From Thermoplasmata archaeon (GTDB lineage Archaea; Thermoplasmatota; Thermoplasmata; Thermoplasmatales; ARK-15), in NCBI GenBank assembly GCA_023261755.1, contig JAGDXS010000005.1, positions 1 to 62,714 of the forward strand: 62,714 nucleotides of DNA, in the 5' to 3' direction. Position 1 is the stretch's first letter, and each line of letters begins with the position of its first letter. The notes below the pieces were generated by a model. That model was not told where the DNA came from and did no database searches. It saw only the letters and a program-made list of their open reading frames with translations. This document shows, one piece after another, positions 1-9,563 of this stretch. Position numbers and translations under genes: made by a program.

Positions 1-181
1 CAAACTGTACAGAGGATCCTACAGTTGTGAGCTGTGTAGAAGGTGTAACTGAAACCAATGTAGGCGAAGTGGGTGTATTCTTTATTAATGTAGGTTTATA
101 TAGAATAACTGCAACCGCTGCTATGATAACTACTAACACTACAATTATTGTCAATATTGCGTATAAACTCTTTTTTTCCAA
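1..181 (-). CDS. Partial secreted/membrane-anchored protein N-terminus, possibly an ABC-type substrate-binding protein; runs off the window start
   Basis: Reverse complement reads TTG-start L(M)EKKSLYAILTIIVVLVVIIAAVAVILYKPTLIKNTPTSPTLVSVTPSTQLTTVGSSVQF: one N-terminal TM/signal segment, then a Thr/Ser-rich linker. GGTGAT lies just upstream of the TTG (179-181). Confidence 0.6.
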   Translation of the reverse strand, partial: MEKKSLYAILTIIVVLVVIIAAVAVILYKPTLIKNTPTSPTLVSVTPSTQLTTVGSSVQF

Positions 182-471
182 TGTAATCACCCAGTGGTTA
201 AATTAAGAAACAATATTTAACCTTTTTTATATTATATATAATAATAATATTTTCTAAAAAAATAATATTTTTTCTTTTTATTTTTTAATTTTCATCTAAA
301 AAATTTCAAATTTAATTAATCTTAAATTTTTAGATTAAAAAATTTTCAATCTTTTTTATTGTAATTTAAGAGGACTCTTTTAACCTAAGTATAAAAAGTA
401 AATCAAAAAAAAATTAATAGTTAATAAAAACTTTATAAAAAAGTTTATAAATAGGTTATTTAATTTAAATT

Positions 472-2295
472 GTGATGGAAAATTTAGATTTAAATAATAA
501 ATATGCAAACCTCGAATTGTTTCAAAAGGAGGCTATTGCATCAATAAGTTTAGATATTAAATTAAAAAATTTAAAATTTGTATTGAAAGGGAAAACAACT
601 TATTACGATTTTTTAACTGCTGAACACTTTTTTTCTATTTTTGAAAATGAACCTGGATATTCCAGATTAATTTTAGAAGGAAAGGATATAGGTTTAAAAT
701 TTAATAAAAAGGAGGATATTTACTGGGTTAGATTTTTTGGTGAGACCTTATTTAACGAGGAAATAAGGAAAATATTACAAAATAGAAATTTAAGAGAAAT
801 AGAAAAAGGTATGATTTTTCCTTTAATTTTAAACAAAAATGGTAGATTATTTTATCTCTTCCAATATTCCAATGATGTAATCGCAGATGCTTCAGCAGAT
901 TTAATATACATAATGAATGCTTATAATGAAACATATGGTCCAGGTACTTTTAAAATAGAGAAAATAAGTAATGCAGAAAGTTTTCTTAATTATTTTACTT
1001 ATGGAGATTTTGAACAAATATTTTATCAATTGAATTTAAATCTACCATACGAAGGACCAGATTTTGTAAGTATATTAAAACGATTATCTATGAAACCAGA
1101 GGAATATGAATTCTTAATAAAAATTAATAATGAATACAAAACAATGAAATTTCCAGAAGTTTTAAAACTTTCAAAAATAGATCCTGAAACCTATTTGAAT
1201 ATTATTTCTATTCTGCCAGAAAATTTTGTTTTCATGTCTTACTTTGACGGAATTTGTAAAAATAATATATGCACAATTAAATTAATTTTAGAGGAAAGAT
1301 TTATTCCTTTTTTGCTAAATGTTTTAAATAAATTAAAAAATGCTGGAATAGAATTTTCAATTGATAATTTAATTAAATTGAATTTAACTAAAATGCAAAA
1401 AGTGGATGTTAAAAATTTATTCAGTCCAGTTAATAAGGACTTTTTTAACAGAGAAATAACATACTCTAAAGATTTAAATTACTTTGGAGAAATAAAAGAT
1501 TTAATTGATAGTGCAATATGTTATAGTGATGATATTTCCTTTGATAAATTTTTAATAATAAACAAAGATGATCCAAATTTTGCAGAAATAAAGTACAAGG
1601 CTTTAAAAAATAACATTAAGATAAATGAAAATAAATTCTATTTATGGTTCAGTTTTCCAGAAACATCTAAAATTTATAAAGAAATAAAAGATGTAATGAA
1701 TGAGGGTAGGATGATTCAATCTATTGGTGTCTATCATTTTCCATTTTCAATCAGTTATAAGGGTCGTATGTACTATAAAATTCAATATGCAAGTGAAAGT
1801 GAATATGATGCAACTAGGCGTTTATTAAAAATTATTGATGCTCAATCAAAACTAATAGGGAAAGATGCTATTAAAATAGAAGAAATAGGCAATATAACGG
1901 ATCCAATTAGTTTTATTAATCAGTATGGTATAAAAGATAAAATAGTCTATCTAGAACTCGTTACTGATTACAATAAAAATATTAAAGGGTTAGTAAAAAA
2001 CAGCGGTACTGATATTAATCACATTCAAATATTGTACGATGAAGGAAATGGATTAAAACTTACTAATTTTTCAGATATACAAAAAAGAACCATAGGTGAT
2101 TTGACCAAGGAATTTTTTAAAAATTTGATAGATAACCTTAGCTTTTTCCTACATATAGATTTTAGATGTGAAAATGGAAAATGTTTATTTAATTTTCTTA
2201 TAGAGGAAAAAATGTTACCTGTTGTTTCATCGAGCCTTGCAGGTCTCATTGATTCTGGTACAAAGGTCAAAATTTCTAGGTTTATAATTTTTTAA
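472..2295 (+). CDS. Lineage-specific protein of unknown function with an internal tandem duplication (about 300 aa x 2)
   Basis: 607-aa ORF; GTG 472 or ATG 475. TTTATAAATA about 25 nt upstream. The two halves share FPLILNKNGRLFYLFQY / FPFSISYKGRMYYKIQY and C-x5-C ..IEE(R/K).LP blocks. Confidence 0.85.
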   Translation: MMENLDLNNKYANLELFQKEAIASISLDIKLKNLKFVLKGKTTYYDFLTAEHFFSIFENEPGYSRLILEGKDIGLKFNKKEDIYWVRFFGETLFNEEIRKILQNRNLREIEKGMIFPLILNKNGRLFYLFQYSNDVIADASADLIYIMNAYNETYGPGTFKIEKISNAESFLNYFTYGDFEQIFYQLNLNLPYEGPDFVSILKRLSMKPEEYEFLIKINNEYKTMKFPEVLKLSKIDPETYLNIISILPENFVFMSYFDGICKNNICTIKLILEERFIPFLLNVLNKLKNAGIEFSIDNLIKLNLTKMQKVDVKNLFSPVNKDFFNREITYSKDLNYFGEIKDLIDSAICYSDDISFDKFLIINKDDPNFAEIKYKALKNNIKINENKFYLWFSFPETSKIYKEIKDVMNEGRMIQSIGVYHFPFSISYKGRMYYKIQYASESEYDATRRLLKIIDAQSKLIGKDAIKIEEIGNITDPISFINQYGIKDKIVYLELVTDYNKNIKGLVKNSGTDINHIQILYDEGNGLKLTNFSDIQKRTIGDLTKEFFKNLIDNLSFFLHIDFRCENGKCLFNFLIEEKMLPVVSSSLAGLIDSGTKVKISRFIIF

Positions 2296-2411
2296 ATTAA
2301 GCCTGATCTTGGAATCAATAAAAATATATAAAGTATATAAAGTAAATAAAATATATAATGTATATATATTAAATAGGCAAGATATTTGTAAATTATTTTC
2401 TATTTAGAATT

Positions 2412-3817
2412 ATGAATCAGAAATTAGAAAGTAAATCTGCTATAAATAAAATAACTAAAAGATCCACATATACTGTGCTGTCCGCGATGGGATATTTTCT
2501 GGATGGGTATGACTTAAGCGTGATTTCAGTGTTTACATTTATTCTAGTAAATTACAAAATATACCCATACAACGTTTGGTTACTTGGTTGGGTAACAGGT
2601 TCTGCTCTTCTAGGAGCTATGGTTGGTGCAATACTATTCGGCCATTACTCAGACAAAATTGGAAGGAGATATCTTTACATATTCGATCTTCTATTTTCGT
2701 AATTTTTGCAATCCTGTCAGCATTATCAACTAATTTAATAGAAATGATAATATTCAGGTTTTTTGTCGGTTGGGGTGTAGGTGCAGATTATGCTTTAAGC
2801 CCAGTATATGCGTCGGAAATGTATCCGAATCTAGAGAGAGGTAAAGGATATGGATAGGTATACATATTCTGGAGTATTGGAGCAGCAATTGCATTCTTGC
2901 TAGGATATATATTTTATCTTGCAAATCCTATAACAGCGTGGAGATGGGCTTTAGGTCTTGGTGCTATTCCTGCAATTATTACATTATTGTTAAGAACAAG
3001 TATGCCTGAATCTTCAAGATGGAATCTAATTAGAAAAGGTGAAATTGCAATAGAAGAGGTAGAAATTGCTAAAATTCAGACAGGAATTACAAAAGAGGAT
3101 GTTGATAACTTAATCAAAGAAAAAAGAAATTATGAAAAAGTAAATGCAGGTTCAATTTTAGCCCTTTTCAAAGGAGAATGGAAAAAAAGGACCATGATAG
3201 TTTGGATTCAGTGGATAATATACGATATTGCATCATATGGCTTTGGTCTATATTCTCCAATAATAATCAGCTTGTTAGGCATAAAAGGATCATTGGCAAT
3301 ACTCTTTTCATCGCTGTTGTATATACCGGGTACGTTTGGAACTCTTGGAGCAGCATATCTAAATGATATTCTTGGAAGAAGAATATTGCAGTTGATAGGT
3401 TTTGGATTTATGGCAATAGGAATGGTTTTCGTGGCATTGGGTGCTCTAATTGGAGGCATAATAGCCATTGGATTGGGTATAACAGGTCTCATTTTGTGGT
3501 ATGGCATCGGTAACCTCGGCCCTGGAAATACGATGGGCCTATATGCTATAGAACTGTTTCCAACAAAATTAAGATCTACTTCTATGGGCTCTGCAACTGC
3601 AATTACTAGATTCGTTTCATTTTTGAGTGCTTTTGAATTTCCTATAATAGTTGAATCATTTGGTAAATTGCCATTTTTTGAAATACTTGTCATTTTCATG
3701 GTCATGGCATTCATATTTACATTGCTCTTTACACCTGAAACAAAAGGCCTTTCCTTGGAACAAATTTCAGAATATAAGTACCATAAAAGAAAACTTATTC
3801 CAGCAAATAATAAATAA
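2412..3817 (+). pseudogene. MFS transporter (sugar/phosphate-type) disrupted by a 1-nt frameshift and an in-frame TAG
   Basis: Frame 0 from 2412 (MGYFLDGYDLSVISVFTFILV...GHYSDKIGRRYLYIFDLLFS*) continues in frame 2 (FVIFAILSALSTNLIEMIIFRFFVGWGVGADYALSPVYASEMYP...), has TAG at 2855-2857, then resumes (VYIFWSIGAAIAFLLGYIFYLANPITAWRW...). It keeps MFS motifs D-x-x-GRR and PESSRW. Confidence 0.85.
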
Positions 3818-3889
3818 ATTTTTTTCTTTTTTTATTTATTTGAAAATTAAACGCAAATAAATAAATAATTTGAATCATTTTCTTAACCT

Positions 3890-4480
3890 ATGGATTTTCT
3901 GATACTTGAAAATAATACAATTTCGGAGGGAGAGAAACTCATAGGAACTATAAATATAGAGAAAAAATCCATAAATATTCAGGGATCTGTTAATATTTCC
4001 ATAAAAAAAGAGAGAGGCTACTATTCAATTTTGGAAGATAATTTACCTCTTGGTCGAGTGGAAAGGGATCTTAAAATTATATACCAGGGAAAGGAATATG
4101 AACCACAAAGAAAAGATTTATACAATTTTATTTCAGGAAAAACTAATAAAATAGATATTTATTCTTTTGGGAGCATTTCAGGTACGATTGAAAGAGAAAA
4201 TCATAAACTTGTGGTTAAAAGTGATAATGCAATTGAAAAAACACCATTCATTATTTATCTGGCAATTTTTTCAAGGTACAAAATTCCTGTGAGAAGATCT
4301 CAGGCATTGAAATCACCTTACAGAGAAATTTATTACGGTTTGCTCGCACTATTTTTCATAGTTTTTATTTTGATGAATATTTTTTATCAGGACGAAGGCT
4401 TATATTCTCTGTTTGCTCTTTCTATCATAATTGCAGAATTTGCCGTATACATAATTGGAAGGAGGAAGATGAGTCAATGA
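3890..4480 (+). CDS. Hypothetical membrane protein with C-terminal TM helices
   Basis: 196-aa ORF, beta-rich N-terminus, two C-terminal hydrophobic segments, intact frame. Confidence 0.7.
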   Translation: MDFLILENNTISEGEKLIGTINIEKKSINIQGSVNISIKKERGYYSILEDNLPLGRVERDLKIIYQGKEYEPQRKDLYNFISGKTNKIDIYSFGSISGTIERENHKLVVKSDNAIEKTPFIIYLAIFSRYKIPVRRSQALKSPYREIYYGLLALFFIVFILMNIFYQDEGLYSLFALSIIIAEFAVYIIGRRKMSQ

Positions 4481-4495
4481 TAAAATATAAATATT

Positions 4496-4513
4496 ATTAC
4501 TCATTTGAGTAAT
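4496..4513. promoter_or_regulatory. Inverted repeat ATTACTCA-TT-TGAGTAAT between TATA-like box and start codon of the CDF transporter
   Basis: Perfect 8-nt arms with 2-nt spacer, ending 1 nt before ATG 4515. TATA-like AAATATAAATA about 25 nt before the ATG. Confidence 0.6.
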
Positions 4514-4514
4514 T

Positions 4515-5723
4515 ATGACCCAGTATCCCACTAAAATAATTGCAATTTCTTTCATTTTTCTAGCGATAGCCTTTGTAATAAGAATAACTGGCTATTTATT
4601 TGGAAATAATGTAGCTCTTGGCATGGAAGCTGTTCATTTAATTGTAGATGTAGCTATAACATTTTTTATATTATTAACTTTAAAAATAATTTCAAGTAAT
4701 TATACAAAAAAATTTTCATATGGATTATTCAAGTTGGAGGATTTAATTTCTCTAGCTTTAGCAATCCTTGTTGCTTATACTGGAATAGAACTTTTCCTTT
4801 CAGGTTATTTATCAGAATCAAAAGCAAGTATTGAATCTGGAATATTCCAAGCTATTTCAATAATTCCACTATTTTTTGCTGGTAAACTAAAAATCATTGC
4901 CGGAAAAAGAATCAAATCACCTTCTCTGGAGGCAGATGGAAAACATACTTATACAGATTTTATAGAAGGAGCTGGTGTTTCTGCAGGATTAATTTTAACA
5001 GGTATATTCAATAATTATCTTTTTTTCATAGCTTCCATTTTAATTGCTTTTATTGCTCTATTGATCACTGCTTATTCAATTGGTAAAGAATCTATTTTAA
5101 GTTTGCTTGATCTTCCTAAGGATAAAAATATAAGTCAAAAAATAAGAGAATTGGGAAAAAATATAAAGGGAATAAAAGATATAAAAGAGATAAGAATAAG
5201 ATGGGCAGGACCAGTTATTTTTGTTGAGGCAATAATAGAAATGGACCCATTTTTGTCCATAGATGAGGCACATCCAATTACTGAAATATTTGAAAATGAA
5301 ATAAAAAATAATATTGAGGGTGTTTACTCAGTAACTGTACATGTTGAACCTGTTAGAAGAAAAAATTTTAAATTATTGATTCCATCAAAAAATAATAGCA
5401 TAACTTCAAATTTAGATGATAGGTTGGCAAAGTCCAATTATTTTGCTATAGTTGAAATAGATGATGAAATAAAATACAATTTTATTGAAAATCCGTTTAA
5501 AGAAAAAAGTGAATTGGCAGGACTTGAATTTAAACAATTCTTAATTAATTATGGAATAACGGATATCATTTGCAAAAATGTTGGGGAGATTACATTTGGC
5601 TTGATGCTTGCATATGGCATTTATTGTTGGCAATCAAATGAAGATACTATAAAAAATATAGTAAATAAGTTTTTAACAGGTAAAGTTGAGAGATTAAGAG
5701 AACCAACAAAACAGTCAAAATGA
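4515..5723 (+). CDS. Cation diffusion facilitator (CDF) transporter with C-terminal NifX/NifB (dinitrogenase Fe-Mo cofactor)-like domain
   Basis: CDF TM region (NNVALGMEAVHLIVDVAITFFILL...YGLFKLEDLISL..., LEADGKHTYTDFIEGAGV), followed by FAIVEIDDEIKYNF...AGLEFKQFLINYGITDIICKNVGEITFGLMLAYGIYCW. Confidence 0.85.
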   Translation: MTQYPTKIIAISFIFLAIAFVIRITGYLFGNNVALGMEAVHLIVDVAITFFILLTLKIISSNYTKKFSYGLFKLEDLISLALAILVAYTGIELFLSGYLSESKASIESGIFQAISIIPLFFAGKLKIIAGKRIKSPSLEADGKHTYTDFIEGAGVSAGLILTGIFNNYLFFIASILIAFIALLITAYSIGKESILSLLDLPKDKNISQKIRELGKNIKGIKDIKEIRIRWAGPVIFVEAIIEMDPFLSIDEAHPITEIFENEIKNNIEGVYSVTVHVEPVRRKNFKLLIPSKNNSITSNLDDRLAKSNYFAIVEIDDEIKYNFIENPFKEKSELAGLEFKQFLINYGITDIICKNVGEITFGLMLAYGIYCWQSNEDTIKNIVNKFLTGKVERLREPTKQSK

Positions 5724-8336
5724 TAGTGCCTTTTCAAATGCCTTTTCAGCGCCTTTAAGATTCAATGACTTTAATTGTTTTATTCCCTCTTCGAGAATAG
5801 TCCTGTCATTGAAATTTTTATTTAGATATAAGCCAAAAATTATCTTTAATCTACTGGACAGGAATTTTAGATCCTGATCATCTATGTTTTTAATATTTTC
5901 CTTAAATATTTCTAAACCATTTTTATCTTTTTTTTCTATCATTATTATTCCCTTGATTATATTGTTTCTCCACTTTACAAATTTAACATTCTCTATAAAT
6001 TCTATTTTATCAACTATTTCCACCAATTCCAAAAATCTATCGTCCAGGCCATTTTCAAAATATTTTTTATATCCCAATAATTCAATATAATCAATTATGT
6101 CCAGAAGATCTTCTGTGGTTGGATCTTTTATTTTATCTTTAATATATTCAAAACTTTCAATTGTTTTGTTTATATCACCTGAATATAAGTAATACATTGC
6201 CAGAGAAGCATTAGCATAATCTATATAGAATTTTATTTCAGAATTTTTTATTTTTTCTATATCTTGAATATAATTATCATCAATGCCCCTTATTTTATTT
6301 AATAATTTTTTAAAAATTTCCATTAAAATCTTTTCATTTTGTTTTCCTAGTTTTGTTGATAAATCGAGCCCAATGTTAACTAATTTTTCAGCTTCTTCTA
6401 TATTTCCCATTTTTACCAATGGATCTAAAATATTTAAAATTGAATTTAATGCTGTTGCAAAACTTTTATTGATTATCGAAATACCTAGCGCTCTTTTAAA
6501 CAAATCAACAGCCTCTTTTACATTTCCTTCATATTCACTTATTATAGCAAGGTTAATGGAAAGTGTTGGCAAAAATGATGGAAACCAGAATTTTTCAGAT
6601 ATTTCCTTTGCCTTCAAATAATAGAATTTTCCCTCCTTTAAATTTATTTCAGCAGAAACGTTACCTATGTTATTATAGGTTGATGCAAGATCATAATAAT
6701 TTCCTATGCTTTCGCATATTGTCTTAGACCTTTCATAATAGTATAAAGCCTTAGGAAAATTCCTTTTATCATATTCGATATTACCTAACAATCTAAATGC
6801 TTTTTCTTCTATATTATAATCACCCACTTCCCTAGCTATTTCTATTGCCTCATATAAGATCCTTTCACTTTCTTCTAGTTTTTCAACATAGTAATAATAC
6901 CTGCCCAAACCAAATTTTGCCATGGCCTTATGGTTTTCATTTTTAGCCTTTTTTAAAGCAAGATCATATCTAATTTTTGATTCTTCGTATTCGCTCAATT
7001 TAAATAATGAATCTGCCTGATTTAATATAGCATCCACATTTTCAGGATCTTTTTCCAGTATCTTCTTCGAGAGATTTAATATTCCTTCATAATCATCCTG
7101 AAGTCTTAAAATGTCAAATAAATAACGATTTATTTCATCGTCTTCAATTTTTATTGAGGTTGCAAGATTTAAAGCATTTTGTGCATTATAAAAATCTCCT
7201 GCCTGATAAAATATTTTGCCAACTTTTGATAGATTTTCATACGCTTTTTCTAAAATGTTTGCATAATAGTACTGGATTCCAGATCTGTATAGATCCCCCT
7301 TTTGTTCTAAATATTTTGCTATTTTTATCCTTGCATCCCTGATTCTCAAGTTTGAAAATGATTTTTCCACATAGATTTTCAAATTTTTATCTCTGATTTC
7401 TAGAAAATCTCCATCTTCCTTTACTATCTTTTTTCTAATCATTGCATCTACAGCATTTATAAAATTTTCCTCATTCAAATTTACTAAATCCATCAATTTC
7501 ATTGCCTCAATTTTTTCATTCAACAAAGATAAATAAATTAATACAATAATCTCATCTGGTGATAATTTCTCCAAAATTTTTTCTTCTGATTTTTCACTTA
7601 TTAATTCACTTATTTCATTTATTGTTTTTTCTGTTAAAGGCTTGATGAAAGTTTTTTCAATGATATAGTTCTGATCTTCAAGAATTTTGATGAAATTAAA
7701 GATATTTTTTATGCTTCCATTGGATCTTTCATAAATTATTGAAATTATTTTTTCTGGTATTTTATAATTCAATTCTTCAAATATTTTTTCAATGTTTTTT
7801 AAAGAATAAGGAGATAGGCCTATTTCTAAAGCACCCATACTTTTTAGAATATTAATCATATTTTCGAGTTCAGCATTAATTTTATCTTTTCTATATATTG
7901 CAATCATTCTTGCTTTGACATCCTCTTTTAAAAATTTGGAAGAAACATGGAAAAAAAGTGCTAGAAAATCCTTATCCATATTCTCTAAATCATCAATTAC
8001 GAAATAGAAATTTTCCTTATTTTTCAATTCATCAATTCTTGTCATTATTAAATAAATTAATAACTCATAAGTTTTTCTTGACTCTGATGGCGAAATTGCA
8101 CTAGTTAATGTAACGTATTTTTTAGCTGTATCACTTATGTCAAGGAGATCTAAAAGTTTCTGATAATTATCTTCTCCATTTTCATATTTAAAATATTTTA
8201 CAGTTGAATTTTTCTTTGATAATAAATTTTTTATAGTATGCGTTTTACCAATCCCTTCTGGACCATAAAAAATCAAAACTTTGGAATTTCTATTTGAAAT
8301 AATTTCTGAAATATTTTCTTTTAATTCAACATTCAT
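5715..8336 (-). CDS. STAND/AAA-type P-loop NTPase with winged-helix and TPR repeats
   Basis: Walker A GPEGIGKT, Walker B FYFVIDDLENMD, then a wHTH-like segment and multiple TPRs (AKFGLGRYYYYVEKLEESERILYEAIEIARE, AFRLLGNIEYDKRNFPKALYYYERSKTICE). Confidence 0.8.
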   Translation of the reverse strand: MNVELKENISEIISNRNSKVLIFYGPEGIGKTHTIKNLLSKKNSTVKYFKYENGEDNYQKLLDLLDISDTAKKYVTLTSAISPSESRKTYELLIYLIMTRIDELKNKENFYFVIDDLENMDKDFLALFFHVSSKFLKEDVKARMIAIYRKDKINAELENMINILKSMGALEIGLSPYSLKNIEKIFEELNYKIPEKIISIIYERSNGSIKNIFNFIKILEDQNYIIEKTFIKPLTEKTINEISELISEKSEEKILEKLSPDEIIVLIYLSLLNEKIEAMKLMDLVNLNEENFINAVDAMIRKKIVKEDGDFLEIRDKNLKIYVEKSFSNLRIRDARIKIAKYLEQKGDLYRSGIQYYYANILEKAYENLSKVGKIFYQAGDFYNAQNALNLATSIKIEDDEINRYLFDILRLQDDYEGILNLSKKILEKDPENVDAILNQADSLFKLSEYEESKIRYDLALKKAKNENHKAMAKFGLGRYYYYVEKLEESERILYEAIEIAREVGDYNIEEKAFRLLGNIEYDKRNFPKALYYYERSKTICESIGNYYDLASTYNNIGNVSAEINLKEGKFYYLKAKEISEKFWFPSFLPTLSINLAIISEYEGNVKEAVDLFKRALGISIINKSFATALNSILNILDPLVKMGNIEEAEKLVNIGLDLSTKLGKQNEKILMEIFKKLLNKIRGIDDNYIQDIEKIKNSEIKFYIDYANASLAMYYLYSGDINKTIESFEYIKDKIKDPTTEDLLDIIDYIELLGYKKYFENGLDDRFLELVEIVDKIEFIENVKFVKWRNNIIKGIIMIEKKDKNGLEIFKENIKNIDDQDLKFLSSRLKIIFGLYLNKNFNDRTILEEGIKQLKSLNLKGAEKAFEKALSF

Positions 8337-8465
8337 TAATTTTTGGTATACATGGAAATTATTAAATTTTTTTATTGTTTTTATTGGAAATTTTTTAAAA
8401 GAGCAAAAAATCTGTTTTTAAGAATATTGAATAAAATTTATTTATATTGTAGAGTATTTAGGTTT

Positions 8466-9563
8466 ATGATACTGATAAAGAATGGAATATTGATAGATTC
8501 AGAAATAAAAGGTGAAAATGATATTTTAATAAGTGATAAAATTGAGGAAATTTCTGATGACATAGATACAAAATATGCAAAAGTTATTGATGCAGAAAAC
8601 ATGTTTATAACACCCGGTTTCATAGACTTGCATAATCATGTAAATGGTGCTGGCGGTGAGGGAGGCCCAGAAACAAGATCTATTCCAATACATGCTGATT
8701 CGCTCATGAAAAATGGTATAACTACTGTTGTAGGTTTATTGGGTACAGACGGATACACAAGATCTTTAATTGATTTATTAATGCATGTAAGAAAATTGCA
8801 GAACCAGGGAATAAGCGCCTATATGCTCACAGGATCTTATCAAGTTCCAGGACCGAGTATTACTGGAAGAGTTGCAAATGATATTATATTAATTAATGAA
8901 GTAGTCGGAGTTAAAATATCCCTATCCGACCATAGATCATCTTATCCTGAAAGGAGGGATTTAATTACATTGGCATCAGAGGCCAGGGTTGCAGGTATGC
9001 TATCTTCAAAACCTGGATTTATTATGGTGCATATGGGTGATGGAAAGGATATGTTCAATCCAATTCTAGATGTGGTAAACAACACAGAAATTCCTATTAC
9101 ACAGTTTATTCCTACACATATAGATAGAAATGAATCACTCTTAGATTCAGCAATTGAATTTGGAAAAAAGAATGGTTATCTTGATATTACAGGCCATGCT
9201 GAAGGAAAATATCCAAGAACAATAAGCTCAATAAAATATTTAATTTCACATGGAGTTAGTATAGATAATATTACTGTTACAACAGATGGAAATGGGTCAA
9301 TGCCAATGTTTGATGAAAATGGAAATTTATTAAAGATTGAAATAAGTGATTCTTCATCATTAATCAAATTATTTAAATATGTGATGGAAAATGATGAGGA
9401 TTTTGTCCAGAGTTATCTAAAAACTGTAACATTAAATCCAGCTAAAAGATTAAAATTGAAAAAAGGAAAAATTGAAAAGGGATATGATTCTGATCTTTTA
9501 ATATTTGATCAGGAACTTAATTTGATTTATGTTGTTTCAAAAGGAAACGTTTACAAAATATGA
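8466..9563 (+). CDS. iadA: Isoaspartyl (beta-aspartyl) dipeptidase, amidohydrolase family
   Basis: MILIKNGILID...ITPGFIDLHNHVNGAGGEGGPETRS...GITTVVGLLGTDG...; start shortened from ORF track 8343 to ATG 8466. Confidence 0.88.
   Translation: MILIKNGILIDSEIKGENDILISDKIEEISDDIDTKYAKVIDAENMFITPGFIDLHNHVNGAGGEGGPETRSIPIHADSLMKNGITTVVGLLGTDGYTRSLIDLLMHVRKLQNQGISAYMLTGSYQVPGPSITGRVANDIILINEVVGVKISLSDHRSSYPERRDLITLASEARVAGMLSSKPGFIMVHMGDGKDMFNPILDVVNNTEIPITQFIPTHIDRNESLLDSAIEFGKKNGYLDITGHAEGKYPRTISSIKYLISHGVSIDNITVTTDGNGSMPMFDENGNLLKIEISDSSSLIKLFKYVMENDEDFVQSYLKTVTLNPAKRLKLKKGKIEKGYDSDLLIFDQELNLIYVVSKGNVYKI

Noticed and set aside
2300-2411. AT-rich tandem-like stretch (ATATATAAAGTATATAAAGTAAATAAAATATATAATG...)
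   Set aside because: Imperfect low-complexity AT sequence expected in an intergenic region of this composition; no clean unit length.
2855-2857. In-frame TAG in the MFS gene as a possible pyrrolysine codon
   Set aside because: The same gene also carries a frameshift, the expected residue is Trp (TGG to TAG transition), and no pyl genes are visible. Pseudogenization is simpler.
3208-3714. 168-aa antisense ORF and many other antisense ORFs in the track (e.g. 15587-15943 -, 43907-44326 -, 47622-47993 +, 59113-59577 +)
   Set aside because: They lie opposite well-supported genes, show codon-shadow composition, and match no recognisable motif.
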